DNA of 64,000 nucleotides from Sphingomonas aurantiaca (GCF_003050705.1 NZ_QAOG01000001.1:1099105-1163104); one strand, 5' to 3'; shown: positions 27,836 through 36,679, numbered from the stretch's first letter. The notes: generated by a model not told the origin, from the letters alone. A program made the numbers and translations.

Positions 27836-29459
27836 ATATCGCCTCCTTGAACGTCTCGAAGCCGACGCGGCGGTAGGTGTCGAGGAACCGCTCGCCGGGG
27901 TCGCGCACCTGCAGATAGCGGTCGGTGACGCGTTCGATCGCGTCGACCACGCCGTCCTCGGAGAAGCCGGGGCCGGTGATCTTGGCGAGGCTCACATCCT
28001 CCGCGCCCGATCCGCCTAGCGAGAGCTGGTAATTCTCGGTGCCCTTCTTGTCGACGCCGAGGATGCCGATGTGCCCGGCATGGTGATGCCCGCAGGCGTT
28101 GATGCAGCCGCTGATCTTGAGCTTCAGCTCGCCCAGATCGCGCTGGCGATCGAGGCTGCCGAAGCGGGTCGCGATCTTCTGCGCGAGCGGGATCGAGCGC
28201 GCATTGGCGAGGCTGCAATAATCGAGACCGGGGCAGGCGATGATGTCGCTGATCAGGTCGAGATTGGCCTCGGCCAGCCCCGCCTCGTTCAGCGTCGACC
28301 ACACCGTGTGCAGATCGGCCATGCGGACATGCGGCAGGACGATGTTCTGCGCATGCGTGACGCGCAGCTCGTCGAAGCTGTAACGCGTGCCGAGATCGGC
28401 CATCACGTCGATCTGGTCCGCCGAGGCGTCGCCGGGGATGCCGCCGACGGGCTTGAGGCTGATGTTGACGATCGCATAGCCCGGCTGCTTGTGCGCCTTC
28501 ACGTTCTGGTCGAGCCAGACCGCGAAGTCGGGATCGCTGCGGTCGATCTCGGTGGATGCGTTCTCCTCGAACGCGGGCGCACCGAAATGGCTCGTGATCC
28601 GCTCGAGCTCGGCGCGCGGCGGATCGAGGCCGAGGCCCTTCACCGCGGCGAATTCCTCCTCGACCTGGCGACGATATTCGTCGGGGCCGATCTCGTGCAG
28701 CAGGATCTTGATCCGCGCCTTGTAGATGTTGTCGCGACGGCCGTAGCGATTGTAGACGCGCAGGCATGCCTCGAGATAGCTCATCAGGTCGTCGGCGGGG
28801 ACGAAATCGCGGATCTCGTGGCTGATCATCGGCGTGCGGCCCATGCCGCCGCCGACATAGATCTTCGCGCCGAGTTCACCATCACGGACGTGCAGCCCGA
28901 TGCCGATATCGTGCAGCCGCATCGCCGCGCGATCCTCGTCCGCCGCAATCACGCAGATCTTGAATTTCCGGGGCAAGTAGGTGAATTCGGGGTGGAAGGT
29001 GCTCCACTGACGGATCAGCTCGGCCCAGGGGCGCGGATCGGCGACCTCGTCCGCGGCGGCGCCGGCGAACTGGTCGGAGCTGATGTTGCGGATGCAGTTG
29101 CCCGACGTCTGGATGGCATGCATCTCGACGGTCGACAGCTCCTGGAGGATGTCCGGGGTCTGGTCGAGCTGGATCCAGTTGAACTGGATGTTCTGTCGCG
29201 TCGTGAAATGCCCGTAGCCGCGATCGTACTTGCGCGCGATGTGGCCGAGCATGCGCATCTGCCGGCCGTCGAGCGTGCCGTAGGGCACCGCGACGCGCAG
29301 CATGTACGCATGCAGCTGGAGATACAGGCCGTTCATCAGCCGCAACGGCTTGAACTGGTCCTCGGTCAGCTCGCCCGAGAGGCGGCGGCGGACCTGATCG
29401 CGGAATTCGTCGACGCGCTGGTCGACGATCGCCTGGTCATATTCGTCATACTTGTACAT
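27828..29459 (-). CDS. cysI: nitrite/sulfite reductase hemoprotein subunit (assimilatory sulfite reductase)
   Basis: 543 residues. It shows the two ferredoxin-like half domains plus siroheme/4Fe-4S domains. The cluster ligands are the C-x5-C of CPGLDYCSLA and the C-x3-C of GCINACGHHHAGHIG. Siroheme-contact blocks such as RQNIQFNWI, SGNCIRN and GGMGRTPM are present. It reduces sulfite to sulfide with six electrons. No CysJ flavoprotein is adjacent, so ferredoxin or another donor probably serves it. It is the middle gene of the operon, one base after DUF2849. Confidence 0.93.
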   Translation of the reverse strand: MYKYDEYDQAIVDQRVDEFRDQVRRRLSGELTEDQFKPLRLMNGLYLQLHAYMLRVAVPYGTLDGRQMRMLGHIARKYDRGYGHFTTRQNIQFNWIQLDQTPDILQELSTVEMHAIQTSGNCIRNISSDQFAGAAADEVADPRPWAELIRQWSTFHPEFTYLPRKFKICVIAADEDRAAMRLHDIGIGLHVRDGELGAKIYVGGGMGRTPMISHEIRDFVPADDLMSYLEACLRVYNRYGRRDNIYKARIKILLHEIGPDEYRRQVEEEFAAVKGLGLDPPRAELERITSHFGAPAFEENASTEIDRSDPDFAVWLDQNVKAHKQPGYAIVNISLKPVGGIPGDASADQIDVMADLGTRYSFDELRVTHAQNIVLPHVRMADLHTVWSTLNEAGLAEANLDLISDIIACPGLDYCSLANARSIPLAQKIATRFGSLDRQRDLGELKLKISGCINACGHHHAGHIGILGVDKKGTENYQLSLGGSGAEDVSLAKITGPGFSEDGVVDAIERVTDRYLQVRDPGERFLDTYRRVGFETFKEAIYG

Positions 29460-29460
29460 G

Positions 29461-29757
29461 TCAGATCACCCAGCTGCCGGCATCGGGGTCGGCGGGTTTG
29501 AGAGTCAAATCGGGTCGCATCGTTGGGCCAAGCGCGCGGATGCGGTCCTTGATATGGGCGGGGCGGGGGCCGTCGTCGGTCTGCGTCGCCTCGATCAGAT
29601 AGGGGACGTTGACGCGGCGCGCGCCCTCCTCCGCCTGTAGGATCGATTCGCCCGCGACGCCGACGTCGACCGCATCCTCGATATGGCGCGACCAGCCTTC
29701 GCCGGTCCACCAGATGACGTCGCCGGTGGGAAGGTCGTTTCCGGTCAACAGCTTCAT
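29461..29757 (-). CDS. DUF2849 family protein of the sulfite reductase operon
   Basis: 98 residues. It begins MKLLTGNDLPTGDVIWWTGE and has the DUF2849 blocks INVPYLIEATQT-like (VNVPYLIEATQTDDGPRPAH) and KDRIRALGPTMRPDL. It overlaps cobA by 4 bp (ATGA) and ends one base before cysI. The family occurs in alphaproteobacterial cysteine operons; its function is unknown and may be regulatory or accessory to siroheme insertion. Confidence 0.87.
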   Translation of the reverse strand: MKLLTGNDLPTGDVIWWTGEGWSRHIEDAVDVGVAGESILQAEEGARRVNVPYLIEATQTDDGPRPAHIKDRIRALGPTMRPDLTLKPADPDAGSWVI

Positions 29758-30542
29758 GCGGCGGCCTCTGCAATGCGTGCCCAGCGGGCGAGTTTGTCTT
29801 GTGCGTAGGACAGTTCGACGACTTCGCCGACGACGATGATCGCGGGGCTCTTCACGGCTTCGCGAGTCACCATCGCGCCGAGATCGGCCAGCAGCGTGCG
29901 GATCGCGCGCGACCCTTGCAACGTGCCGCGTTCGAGCACCGCGACGGGCATGTCGGGCGCGACGCCGTCGGCCATGAGCTTGTCGGCGATGTCGGTCGCG
30001 GTCGCGATGCCCATGTAGATCACGAGCGTCCGGCCCTGGCCGGCAAGCCCGGCCCAGTTCTGCTCGTCAAGACCCTTGCACTGGCCCGCGACGAAGCTGA
30101 CTGCGCTCGAATGATCGCGGTGGGTGAGCGGAAGCATCGCCTCGGCGGCACAACCCAGCGCAGCCGAGACGCCGGGGATGACCTCGACCGGCAGCCCTGC
30201 GGCGCGCACGGCTTCGACTTCCTCGCCGCCGCGGCCGAACACGAACGGATCGCCGCCCTTTAGCCGGATCACGATCGCGCCGGTCTTCACGTGCGCGATG
30301 ATCAGCGCGTTGATTGCCTCCTGCGGCAGCGTGTGGCGCGCGCGCTGCTTGGCGACCGAGATGCGCTGTGCCCCCGGCGGTGCGATATCGAGCACGCGCG
30401 GGTCGATCAGGCCGTCATGCACGACGACGTCCGCAGTCTTGAGCGCCTCGACCGCGCGGACGGTGAGCAGGCCGGGATCACCCGGGCCCGCCCCGACGAG
30501 GATGACGCGCCCGCGGGCGGTAGGGTCTAGGAGACTTGCCAT
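29754..30542 (-). CDS. cobA: uroporphyrinogen-III C-methyltransferase
   Basis: 262 residues from ATG 30542. The SAM-dependent methyltransferase signature VGAGPGDPGLLTVRAVEAL is at the N-terminus, followed by GGDPFVFGRGGEE. It makes precorrin-2, the precursor of siroheme. The N-terminal dehydrogenase/ferrochelatase part of CysG is absent, so siroheme completion must come from a gene elsewhere. As first gene of the sulfate-assimilation operon it supplies the CysI cofactor. Confidence 0.93.
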   Translation of the reverse strand: MASLLDPTARGRVILVGAGPGDPGLLTVRAVEALKTADVVVHDGLIDPRVLDIAPPGAQRISVAKQRARHTLPQEAINALIIAHVKTGAIVIRLKGGDPFVFGRGGEEVEAVRAAGLPVEVIPGVSAALGCAAEAMLPLTHRDHSSAVSFVAGQCKGLDEQNWAGLAGQGRTLVIYMGIATATDIADKLMADGVAPDMPVAVLERGTLQGSRAIRTLLADLGAMVTREAVKSPAIIVVGEVVELSYAQDKLARWARIAEAAA

Positions 30543-30657
30543 GCGGTGGGAGATGGGCGGCAACGCGCTGCGCTGCAACCGAATGATGCTTTGGCGGGGG
30601 GTAGGAGAGCTTTTGCCGACCGGATCGATCGGCATGTCCGGAGCAACGGGCCTAACG

Positions 30658-30703
30658 ATCCTCCCCCGCCAGGGGGAGGTGGCGCGAAGCGACGGAGGGG
30701 GCG
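30658..30703 (-). repeat. structured intergenic repeat, family A copy 2
   Basis: On the minus strand it has the same flanks as copy 1 at 20711. The inner hairpin is shortened to CGC-TTC-GCG but still pairs, and the outer hairpin (CCTCCCCC, TGGC, GGGGGAGG) is identical. It points away from copy 3, 25 bp to the right. Confidence 0.8.
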
Positions 30704-30728
30704 GACACGGAGGAGAGGTCATCGCTTA

Positions 30729-30780
30729 CCTCCCCCTCCGTCTGGCAAGAGCCAGCCACCTCCCCCTGGCGGGGGAGGAT
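30729..30780 (+). repeat. structured intergenic repeat, family A copy 3
   Basis: Plus-strand copy with inner hairpin CTGGC-AAGA-GCCAG and the conserved outer hairpin ending GGGGGAGGAT. It ends 9 bp before the astD stop codon. With copy 2 it forms an inverted pair in the cobA-astD gap. Confidence 0.8.
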
Positions 30781-30789
30781 CGGCGGCGG

Positions 30790-32202
30790 TCACCCGTCCG
30801 CCAGGCCGATGCCGATGCTGGCGCGCGCGCTTTCGGATTCGCTGCTGACGACCGGATAGGCGCAATAGTCCGCTGCGTAATAGGCGCTCGGCCGGTGGTT
30901 GCCCGACCAGCCGATGCCGCCGAACGGCGCGCCCGAGGAGGCGCCGTTGGTCGGCTTGTTCCAGTTGACGATGCCCGCACGGATATTGGCCCAGAACCGG
31001 TCGTAGAGCGCGGGCGTCTGGCTGATCAGCGAGGCGGACAGGCCGTAGCGCGTGGCGTTGGCCTCGGCGATCGCGGCGTCGAAATCGTCGATGCGGACGA
31101 CCTGCAGGATCGGCCCGAACAGTTCGACATCGGGCCGGTCGGCGACGTCGGTGACGTCGATCAGCGCGGGCTTGAGGAACGGCAGGGTCTCGACCGGGCG
31201 TTCGAGGTGGCGGATCGCGCGGCCGCCGCGCATCAGCAGCGCGAGAAAGCTCTCGGTCAGCTGGTCGGCAGCGTCATTGTCGATCACCGGGCCCATGAAC
31301 GGCGCCGGGTTGGCGTGCGGCTCGCCGACGATGATCCGGCCGACCATCTTGTCGAGCGTCGCGATGAGCGGCTCGTACAGCTTGGTATCGACGATCAGCC
31401 GGCGGGCGGCGGTGCAGCGCTGGCCCGCGGTGGTGAACGCCGACTGGATGATCAGGATTGCGGCGGTGTGGAGGTCGGGGGTGTCCCACACGACGATCGG
31501 GTTGTTGCCGCCCATCTCCAGCGCGAGGATCTTCTCGGGCTTGTCCGCGAACGCGCGGTTGAGTGCGAGGCCGGTATGTGCCGAGCCGGTGAACAGCAGG
31601 CCGTCGATATCGGGGTGCGCGGCGAGCGCCTTACCTTCGTTCGGGCCGCCGATGACGAGCCGGATGCACTCTGCCGGCACGCCCGCGGCGCGGAAGCATT
31701 CGACGAGGAATGCGCCGACCGCAGGGGTCTTTTCCGATGGCTTGAAGACGACCGCGTTGCCGGCGATCAGTGCGGGCACGATGTGGCCGTTGGGTAGATG
31801 CGCGGGAAAGTTGTACGGCCCGAGAACGGCCAGCACGCCGTGCGGCTTGTGGCGAACGGCGATGCGCGAGCCCATCGTCGCCTCTAACCTTCGCTGGGCG
31901 GTGCGATCGGCATAGGCGCTGACCGAGATGTCGACCTTGGCGATGACGGTCTCGACTTCGCCGCGGGCTTCCCAGATCGGCTTGCCGGTCTCGCGCGCGA
32001 TCAGATCGGTGAACGCGTCGTTGCGCTGGCGGACGATGTTGGCGAAGCGCCGCATCGTCTCGATCCGGAAGGCGAGCGGCTTGGACGCCCAGCTCGACCA
32101 TCCGGCCCGCGCGCAGGCGACTTCGGCGTCGACGTCGCCAATCGGATGGCGCCAGAGAATCGCGCCGGTGGCCGGTTCGTAGGAGATGATCTCGTCGGAC
32201 AT
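30790..32202 (-). CDS. astD: N-succinylglutamate 5-semialdehyde dehydrogenase
   Basis: 470 residues from ATG 32202. An aldehyde dehydrogenase with the AstD-type blocks LGPYNFPAHLPNGHIVPALI, FKPSEKTP, the catalytic Glu in ALEMGGNNP, and the nucleophile Cys in TAGQRCTAARRL. AstD oxidises succinylglutamate semialdehyde to succinylglutamate in the arginine succinyltransferase pathway. No other ast genes are seen nearby; only selO precedes it, 35 bp upstream. Family is secure; AstD rather than another aldehyde dehydrogenase is likely from motifs. Confidence 0.9.
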   Translation of the reverse strand: MSDEIISYEPATGAILWRHPIGDVDAEVACARAGWSSWASKPLAFRIETMRRFANIVRQRNDAFTDLIARETGKPIWEARGEVETVIAKVDISVSAYADRTAQRRLEATMGSRIAVRHKPHGVLAVLGPYNFPAHLPNGHIVPALIAGNAVVFKPSEKTPAVGAFLVECFRAAGVPAECIRLVIGGPNEGKALAAHPDIDGLLFTGSAHTGLALNRAFADKPEKILALEMGGNNPIVVWDTPDLHTAAILIIQSAFTTAGQRCTAARRLIVDTKLYEPLIATLDKMVGRIIVGEPHANPAPFMGPVIDNDAADQLTESFLALLMRGGRAIRHLERPVETLPFLKPALIDVTDVADRPDVELFGPILQVVRIDDFDAAIAEANATRYGLSASLISQTPALYDRFWANIRAGIVNWNKPTNGASSGAPFGGIGWSGNHRPSAYYAADYCAYPVVSSESESARASIGIGLADG

Positions 32203-32237
32203 GAGCTGCTCTTGCCTCAAATCGGACCTGATTCCAA

Positions 32238-33614
32238 TTATTCGGCGAGCGCCTCGCCCATGGCGCGGATTGCGGCGACTTTTGCGTTCAGCAGCGTCCA
32301 GTCGTCATGCTCGGCGATCGGGGCCCAGATCGCCTCGACCTCGTCGATCAGCATGCTGCACGGTTCGCCCGACCAATAGGCGTGCGATCGATCCTTGCGC
32401 GGTTCATAGGACGCCAGCGCCGTGCGGACCTCGGCCCAGGGTTCTGCGTAGGTCTCGGGCAGGTCACCGCCGAACGCATCGAAGAAGAAGCGGTCGATAC
32501 CGACGCCGGTGGTGCGGAGCGCGCGTTCCGTGGCTTGCACGAGGTCGCGGTCGGTGTCTGGATCGCGCGGGCGGACGCCGAGCCGCCACAGGATCGCCTG
32601 CGTGACTTCGGGTTGATAGCGCGGCCCGAACTGGTCGAGCGCGGCCACCAAGGGCTCGCTCTCGGCGATCTGGCGGAGCGCGATCGCGAGCTGCATCACG
32701 TCCCAGTGGATCGCCTCGGGCTGGCGGCCGAACGCGTACAGACCCTGATGATCGAAATAGGCCGCGGTGAAGGCGGGATCCCAGGTCGGGGCGAACCGCC
32801 ACGGGCCGTAATCGAAGCTCTCGCCGGTGACGTTGATGTTGTCCGAATTGAGCACGCCGTGGACGAATCCCGCCGCCATGTAGCGCGCGGCCAACCGCGC
32901 GGCGCGGCCGACCACGAGGTCGAGCAGGCGGACGGGGTCGTCGCTGTCCTCGTCGTACAGGTTGCGCAGCGTGTAGCCGACGAGCGTGCGCAGGCCCGCT
33001 TCGTCACGCTCATAGGCGAGGCGCTGGAAGCTCCCGATGCGGACATGGCTGTGATTGAGGCGGACGAGCACCGCGGAGCGTGTCGGGCTGGGTTCGTCGC
33101 CGCGCTGCAGCTCTTCGCCCGTCTCGATCAGCGACAGCGTGCGCGAGGTCGGGACGTTGAGCGCTTCGAGCATCTCGGTCGCGAGGATCTCGCGCACGCC
33201 GCCCTTCAGCGTCAGGCGACCGTCGCCGAACCGGCTCCACGGCGTCTGCCCCGATCCCTTGGTGCCGAGATCCATCAGCCGGTCGCGATCGTCGCGCATC
33301 TGCGCAAAGGTAAAGCCGCGCCCGTCGCCGATCTCGGGGTTATATTGGCGGAACTGGTGGCCGTGATAGCGCAGCGCGAGCGGCTGCGGGAGCGTGCGGG
33401 GCAGCGGCACGAACCGGCCGAAATGGCTGGCCCACGCCTCGTCGCCCAGCGCTTCGAGCCCGATCTGCCGGGCGGCGCGATCGTTGCGGAAGCGGAGCCG
33501 AGTCTCGGGAAAGTCGGCAGGGACGACCGGATCGAAGAACCTTTCTCCCAGCGTCAGAAGGCGAGTCTCCGGGCGATAGCGAGCGGAGCGGAAGGCTTGC
33601 GGGTCGATGGGCAT
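32238..33614 (-). CDS. selO: protein adenylyltransferase SelO (YdiU family)
   Basis: 458 residues. Pseudokinase-fold blocks typical of SelO are present: YHGHQFRQYNPEIGDGRG shortened to HGHQF and GDGRG, LDLGTKGSGQTPWSR region (DLGTKGSGQTPWSRFGDGR), GGVREILATEM, and HGVLNSDNI followed by DYGPW. SelO transfers AMP to hydroxyl side chains of target proteins and is linked to redox stress. No terminal selenocysteine or Cys is present, as in many bacterial homologues; it ends EALAE. It is divergent from the downstream hydrolase, with only 37 bp between the two starts. Confidence 0.93.
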   Translation of the reverse strand: MPIDPQAFRSARYRPETRLLTLGERFFDPVVPADFPETRLRFRNDRAARQIGLEALGDEAWASHFGRFVPLPRTLPQPLALRYHGHQFRQYNPEIGDGRGFTFAQMRDDRDRLMDLGTKGSGQTPWSRFGDGRLTLKGGVREILATEMLEALNVPTSRTLSLIETGEELQRGDEPSPTRSAVLVRLNHSHVRIGSFQRLAYERDEAGLRTLVGYTLRNLYDEDSDDPVRLLDLVVGRAARLAARYMAAGFVHGVLNSDNINVTGESFDYGPWRFAPTWDPAFTAAYFDHQGLYAFGRQPEAIHWDVMQLAIALRQIAESEPLVAALDQFGPRYQPEVTQAILWRLGVRPRDPDTDRDLVQATERALRTTGVGIDRFFFDAFGGDLPETYAEPWAEVRTALASYEPRKDRSHAYWSGEPCSMLIDEVEAIWAPIAEHDDWTLLNAKVAAIRAMGEALAE

Positions 33615-33651
33615 GCGGCGATATGGTGGCCGCTACCCGAAGGACGCAACC

Positions 33652-34533
33652 ATGGCCGCTTACGAAAACCTCTATTGGTGGTCCAACGACGGGCTGAGAC
33701 TCCACGCGCGGGACTATCCGGGCGGGGCGGAAGGCCAGCCGCCGATCCTCTGCATGGCCGGGCTGACTCGCAACGCGCGCGATTTCGATGCGCTAGCGGC
33801 ACGATTGGCGGGGCGGTGGCGGCTGATCGCGGTGGATTTCCGCGGTCGCGGCGAAAGCGCCTATGCGAAGGACCCGATGTCGTACGTCCCGCTGACCTAT
33901 GTCCAGGACGTCGAGGCGCTGCTGACCGAGCAGGGGGTGGATCGCTATGTTGCGTTCGGCACGTCGCTCGGCGGGATCGTTGCGATGCTAATGGCCGGGC
34001 CATCGCGCGGGCGGATGGTGGCAGCGTTGCTCAACGATGTCGGGCCGGAGGTCGATGCGCAGGGCCTGTCGCGGATCCGCGGCTATGTCGGCAAGGCGAG
34101 CGTCTTCCCGACCTGGATGCACGCCGCACGCTGCGTCGCGGAGAATAACGGCGACGTCTATCCCGACTGGGGGATCGAGGAGTGGCTGGCGATGGCCAAG
34201 CGGCTGTACCGGTTGAACAGTTCGGGGCGGATCGTGCTCGATTACGACCTGAAGATCGCCGAGCCGTTCCGCGTGCCGGGCAACGAAGCGGGGCCGGACA
34301 TGTGGCAGGCGCTCGCGTCGTTGCGGGATGTGCCCACGCTGATCGTGCGCGGCGGTCGATCCGACCTGTTGTCGGCGGTGACCGCGGAGCGGATGGTGGC
34401 ATCGCTCGACCGCGCCGAACTGGTGACGGTGCCGGGCGTCGGCCATGCCCCGACGCTGACCGAGACGATCGTGCAGGCGCCGATCGACCGGCTGCTGGCG
34501 CGCGCGCTTGAGGGGGCGGCGATCCGCGCCTAA
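33652..34533 (+). CDS. alpha/beta hydrolase
   Basis: 293 residues from ATG 33652. It has the alpha/beta-hydrolase core: LCMAGLTRNARDFDALAARL (oxyanion region), DFRGRGES, the nucleophile serine in GTSLGGIVAML, a late Asp in RGGRSDLLS, and His in GVGHAPTL. No signal peptide. The substrate is unknown. The SDR gene starts 44 bp downstream on the same strand, so they may act together. Confidence 0.88.
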   Translation: MAAYENLYWWSNDGLRLHARDYPGGAEGQPPILCMAGLTRNARDFDALAARLAGRWRLIAVDFRGRGESAYAKDPMSYVPLTYVQDVEALLTEQGVDRYVAFGTSLGGIVAMLMAGPSRGRMVAALLNDVGPEVDAQGLSRIRGYVGKASVFPTWMHAARCVAENNGDVYPDWGIEEWLAMAKRLYRLNSSGRIVLDYDLKIAEPFRVPGNEAGPDMWQALASLRDVPTLIVRGGRSDLLSAVTAERMVASLDRAELVTVPGVGHAPTLTETIVQAPIDRLLARALEGAAIRA

Positions 34534-34577
34534 GCCCGCCGGATGCTGCGCACTGCGCCGATGCACCAGGAAATTTC

Positions 34578-35336
34578 ATGACCGACCATGCCGATCTTCA
34601 TACCAGCGCACGCCCCCTGAAGGGCCGCCGCGCGATCATCACCGGGGGGACGACCGGGATCGGCCGAGCGATCGCGGTGATGCTCGCGGGGCAGGGGGTC
34701 AGCGTCTATATCTGCGGCCACGACGCGGGCCATCTGGAGGACGCGCTGACGCAGATCCGGGCGGTCGGCACGGGTGACGGCATGGTCACCGAACTGGCTG
34801 ACCCCGACAAGGTGCGCGCGTTCTTCGATGCGGGCGAGGCCTATCTCGGCGGGTTCGACATCACCGTGATCAACGCGGCGGTGGCCGCGGGTGGTCTGAC
34901 GCAGATGGACGAGGACGCGCTGCGCTATGCGATCGCGGTCAATTTCACCGCCTATCTGCTGAGCGCGCACCACGCCGCGCACCGGATGACGCCGATCGGC
35001 GACATGGTCCTGATCGGCTCGCTCAGCGCGCATATCCTCGGGCCGAGCTCGACCGTCTATGCCGGCATCAAGTCGGGCATCGCCGGCTTCTCGGAGGCGC
35101 TGCGGCGCGAGCTGGGGCCCAAGGGCATCCGCGTGTCGCTGGTCGAGCCGGGCAAGGTCGGCTCGAACATGCAATATCCGGACGTGCCCGACGACAAGCA
35201 GCGCGCGATGATCGCGGCGGAGCAGATGCTGCGCGGCGAGGATATCGCCGCGGGGGTCGAGTTCCTGCTGACGCAGCCGACGCGGTCGGTGATCCAGCAG
35301 ATCGTTATCGTCCCGCGGGCGCTGGAGGGGGAATAA
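34578..35336 (+). CDS. short-chain dehydrogenase/reductase (SDR)
   Basis: 252 residues. It has the cofactor motif ITGGTTGIGRAIAVM, the structural NAA of VINAAVAAGG, the active-site Ser in LIGSLSAH, and Tyr/Lys in STVYAGIKSG, followed by LVEPGKVGSNM. It is an NAD(P)-dependent classical SDR. The substrate cannot be deduced. It may be cotranscribed with the preceding hydrolase, and a long inverted repeat follows it. Confidence 0.9.
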   Translation: MTDHADLHTSARPLKGRRAIITGGTTGIGRAIAVMLAGQGVSVYICGHDAGHLEDALTQIRAVGTGDGMVTELADPDKVRAFFDAGEAYLGGFDITVINAAVAAGGLTQMDEDALRYAIAVNFTAYLLSAHHAAHRMTPIGDMVLIGSLSAHILGPSSTVYAGIKSGIAGFSEALRRELGPKGIRVSLVEPGKVGSNMQYPDVPDDKQRAMIAAEQMLRGEDIAAGVEFLLTQPTRSVIQQIVIVPRALEGE

Positions 35337-35377
35337 CGCAGCCAGGTTGGCGGTATGCCATCAGGCGCAAACCCTCC

Positions 35378-35460
35378 CGTCATCCTGACGAAAGTCAGGA
35401 TCCAGAGTTACGGTAAGGCGTCCTGCATGGCTCTGGATCCTGACTTTCGTCAGGATGACG
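35378..35460. repeat. 30-bp perfect inverted repeat with nested hairpins
   Basis: Arms 35378-35407 and 35431-35460 are exact reverse complements around a 23-base spacer. Each arm is itself a small hairpin, CCTGAC-GAAA-GTCAGG on the left and CCTGAC-TTTC-GTCAGG on the right. It lies between the SDR stop and the GH130 start. It may act as a terminator, a processing site or a mobile palindromic element. Confidence 0.85.
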
Positions 35461-35506
35461 AACGCCATGAATGGTCGCGTCGCCATTCATTACCAAGGAG
35501 AATCGC

Positions 35507-36616
35507 ATGTTCGATCAGCTCGTCTTCACTCCCGCGGACATCGACCTGTCGCGCTCGCCGCTGGCGGGCAAGGTCGGCGCCGAGACCTATGTGCTCGGCG
35601 CGTTCAACCCGGGGATGACGCGACTGGCGAACGGCAACCTGCTGCTCATGGTGCGCGTGGCCGAAGCGCTGCGCCAGCCGATCAAGGGCGGCAACGTCCA
35701 TGCGATCCGCTGGCAGGATGGCGCCTATCTGCTTGATGCATGGCCGTTGCAGATGGTTGATACCAAGGATCCGCGTAAGTTTCTGATTCCCGGCGGGGGG
35801 TGGAAGGTGATGGCGTTGACGTCGCTGTCGTGGCTGTTGCCGGTTGAGCTGGACGCGGAAGGGCGATCGGTCGTTGCGGTGCATTACGACAAGGCGATCG
35901 CGCCGCGGACGTCGTACCAATGCTATGGCGTCGAGGATGCGCGGATCTCGAAGGTCGGGGACCGGTATCTGATGACCACCTGTTCGGTGAGCCCGGAGCG
36001 GCATTCGACGACGCTGTATTCGTCCGCCGATGCGCTCGACTGGCAGCTCGAGGGGATCGTGCTCGATCACCAGAACAAGGACATGCTGATCTTCGAGGGG
36101 CTGATCGGCGGGCAATATTGGGCGCAGACGCGGCCGCTCGGCGACCTGTATTTTGCCTATCCGCCGGGTAGCGAGTGGCGCGCGGGACCGTCGATCAACC
36201 TGTCGCGCTCGCCCGATGCGCTGCACTGGAAGCCGCACGACAAGCCCGGCATCCGGCCACACGCCGCCACCGTCTCGACCGCGCGGATGGGGGGCGGTGC
36301 ACCGCCGATCCTCACCGATCGTGGCTGGTTGACCTTGTGGCACGGGGTCGAGCCGTCGGGCGTCGTCGGCATCTATCGCACCTACTGGTCGATCCTCGAC
36401 AGGGACGATCCGTCGATCACCGTCGCGACCGAGCACAAAGCGCTGCTCGAGCCGAACCCGGCACTCACCGAGCCGCTCAAGGACAGCCTGTATCTCGACA
36501 ATGTCGTGTTCACGACCGGCATCGCGGATGCGGGCGACTTCTATGTCGTGGCGAGCGGCGAGGCGGACCTCGCCTGCCGGATCACGCATATCGACAAGGC
36601 CGTGTTCGCGGGCTGA
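35507..36616 (+). CDS. glycoside hydrolase family 130-like protein (glycosidase or phosphorylase)
   Basis: 369 residues from ATG 35507 with AAGGAG six bases upstream. The five-bladed propeller family features are NPGMTRLANGNLLLMVRV, YGVEDARISKVGDRYLMTT, IFEGLIGGQYWAQTRP, GGGAPPILT and WLTLWHGV. GH130 enzymes phosphorolyse or hydrolyse beta-mannosides (beta-1,4- or beta-1,2-linked). A cytoplasmic location is likely, as no signal peptide is seen. The family call is fairly good; the exact linkage is not. A glycosyltransferase lies 0.65 kb downstream, past a small cysteine-rich gene on the other strand. Confidence 0.82.
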   Translation: MFDQLVFTPADIDLSRSPLAGKVGAETYVLGAFNPGMTRLANGNLLLMVRVAEALRQPIKGGNVHAIRWQDGAYLLDAWPLQMVDTKDPRKFLIPGGGWKVMALTSLSWLLPVELDAEGRSVVAVHYDKAIAPRTSYQCYGVEDARISKVGDRYLMTTCSVSPERHSTTLYSSADALDWQLEGIVLDHQNKDMLIFEGLIGGQYWAQTRPLGDLYFAYPPGSEWRAGPSINLSRSPDALHWKPHDKPGIRPHAATVSTARMGGGAPPILTDRGWLTLWHGVEPSGVVGIYRTYWSILDRDDPSITVATEHKALLEPNPALTEPLKDSLYLDNVVFTTGIADAGDFYVVASGEADLACRITHIDKAVFAG

Positions 36617-36641
36617 GCGGAGACGCATAGAGGGACCAAGC

Positions 36642-36668
36642 GGGGGGACACGGGGCGCGTGTCCTCCC
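36642..36668. terminator. bidirectional terminator hairpin
   Basis: An 11-bp stem (GGGGGGACACG with CGTGTCCTCCC, one wobble) with a GGGCG loop lies between the convergent GH130 gene and the cysteine-rich small gene, 25 bp after one stop and 11 bp after the other. Confidence 0.6.
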
Positions 36669-36679
36669 GGCAGGTCGGA

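Noticed and set aside
30543..30657. Possible cobalamin or siroheme riboswitch upstream of cobA.
   Set aside because: No B12-box-like or other aptamer signature could be seen; the region contains the repeats and no conserved core.
32238..32260. Selenocysteine at the SelO C-terminus.
   Set aside because: The protein ends EALAE at a TAA stop with no in-frame TGA before a Cys-like context and no SECIS-like hairpin.
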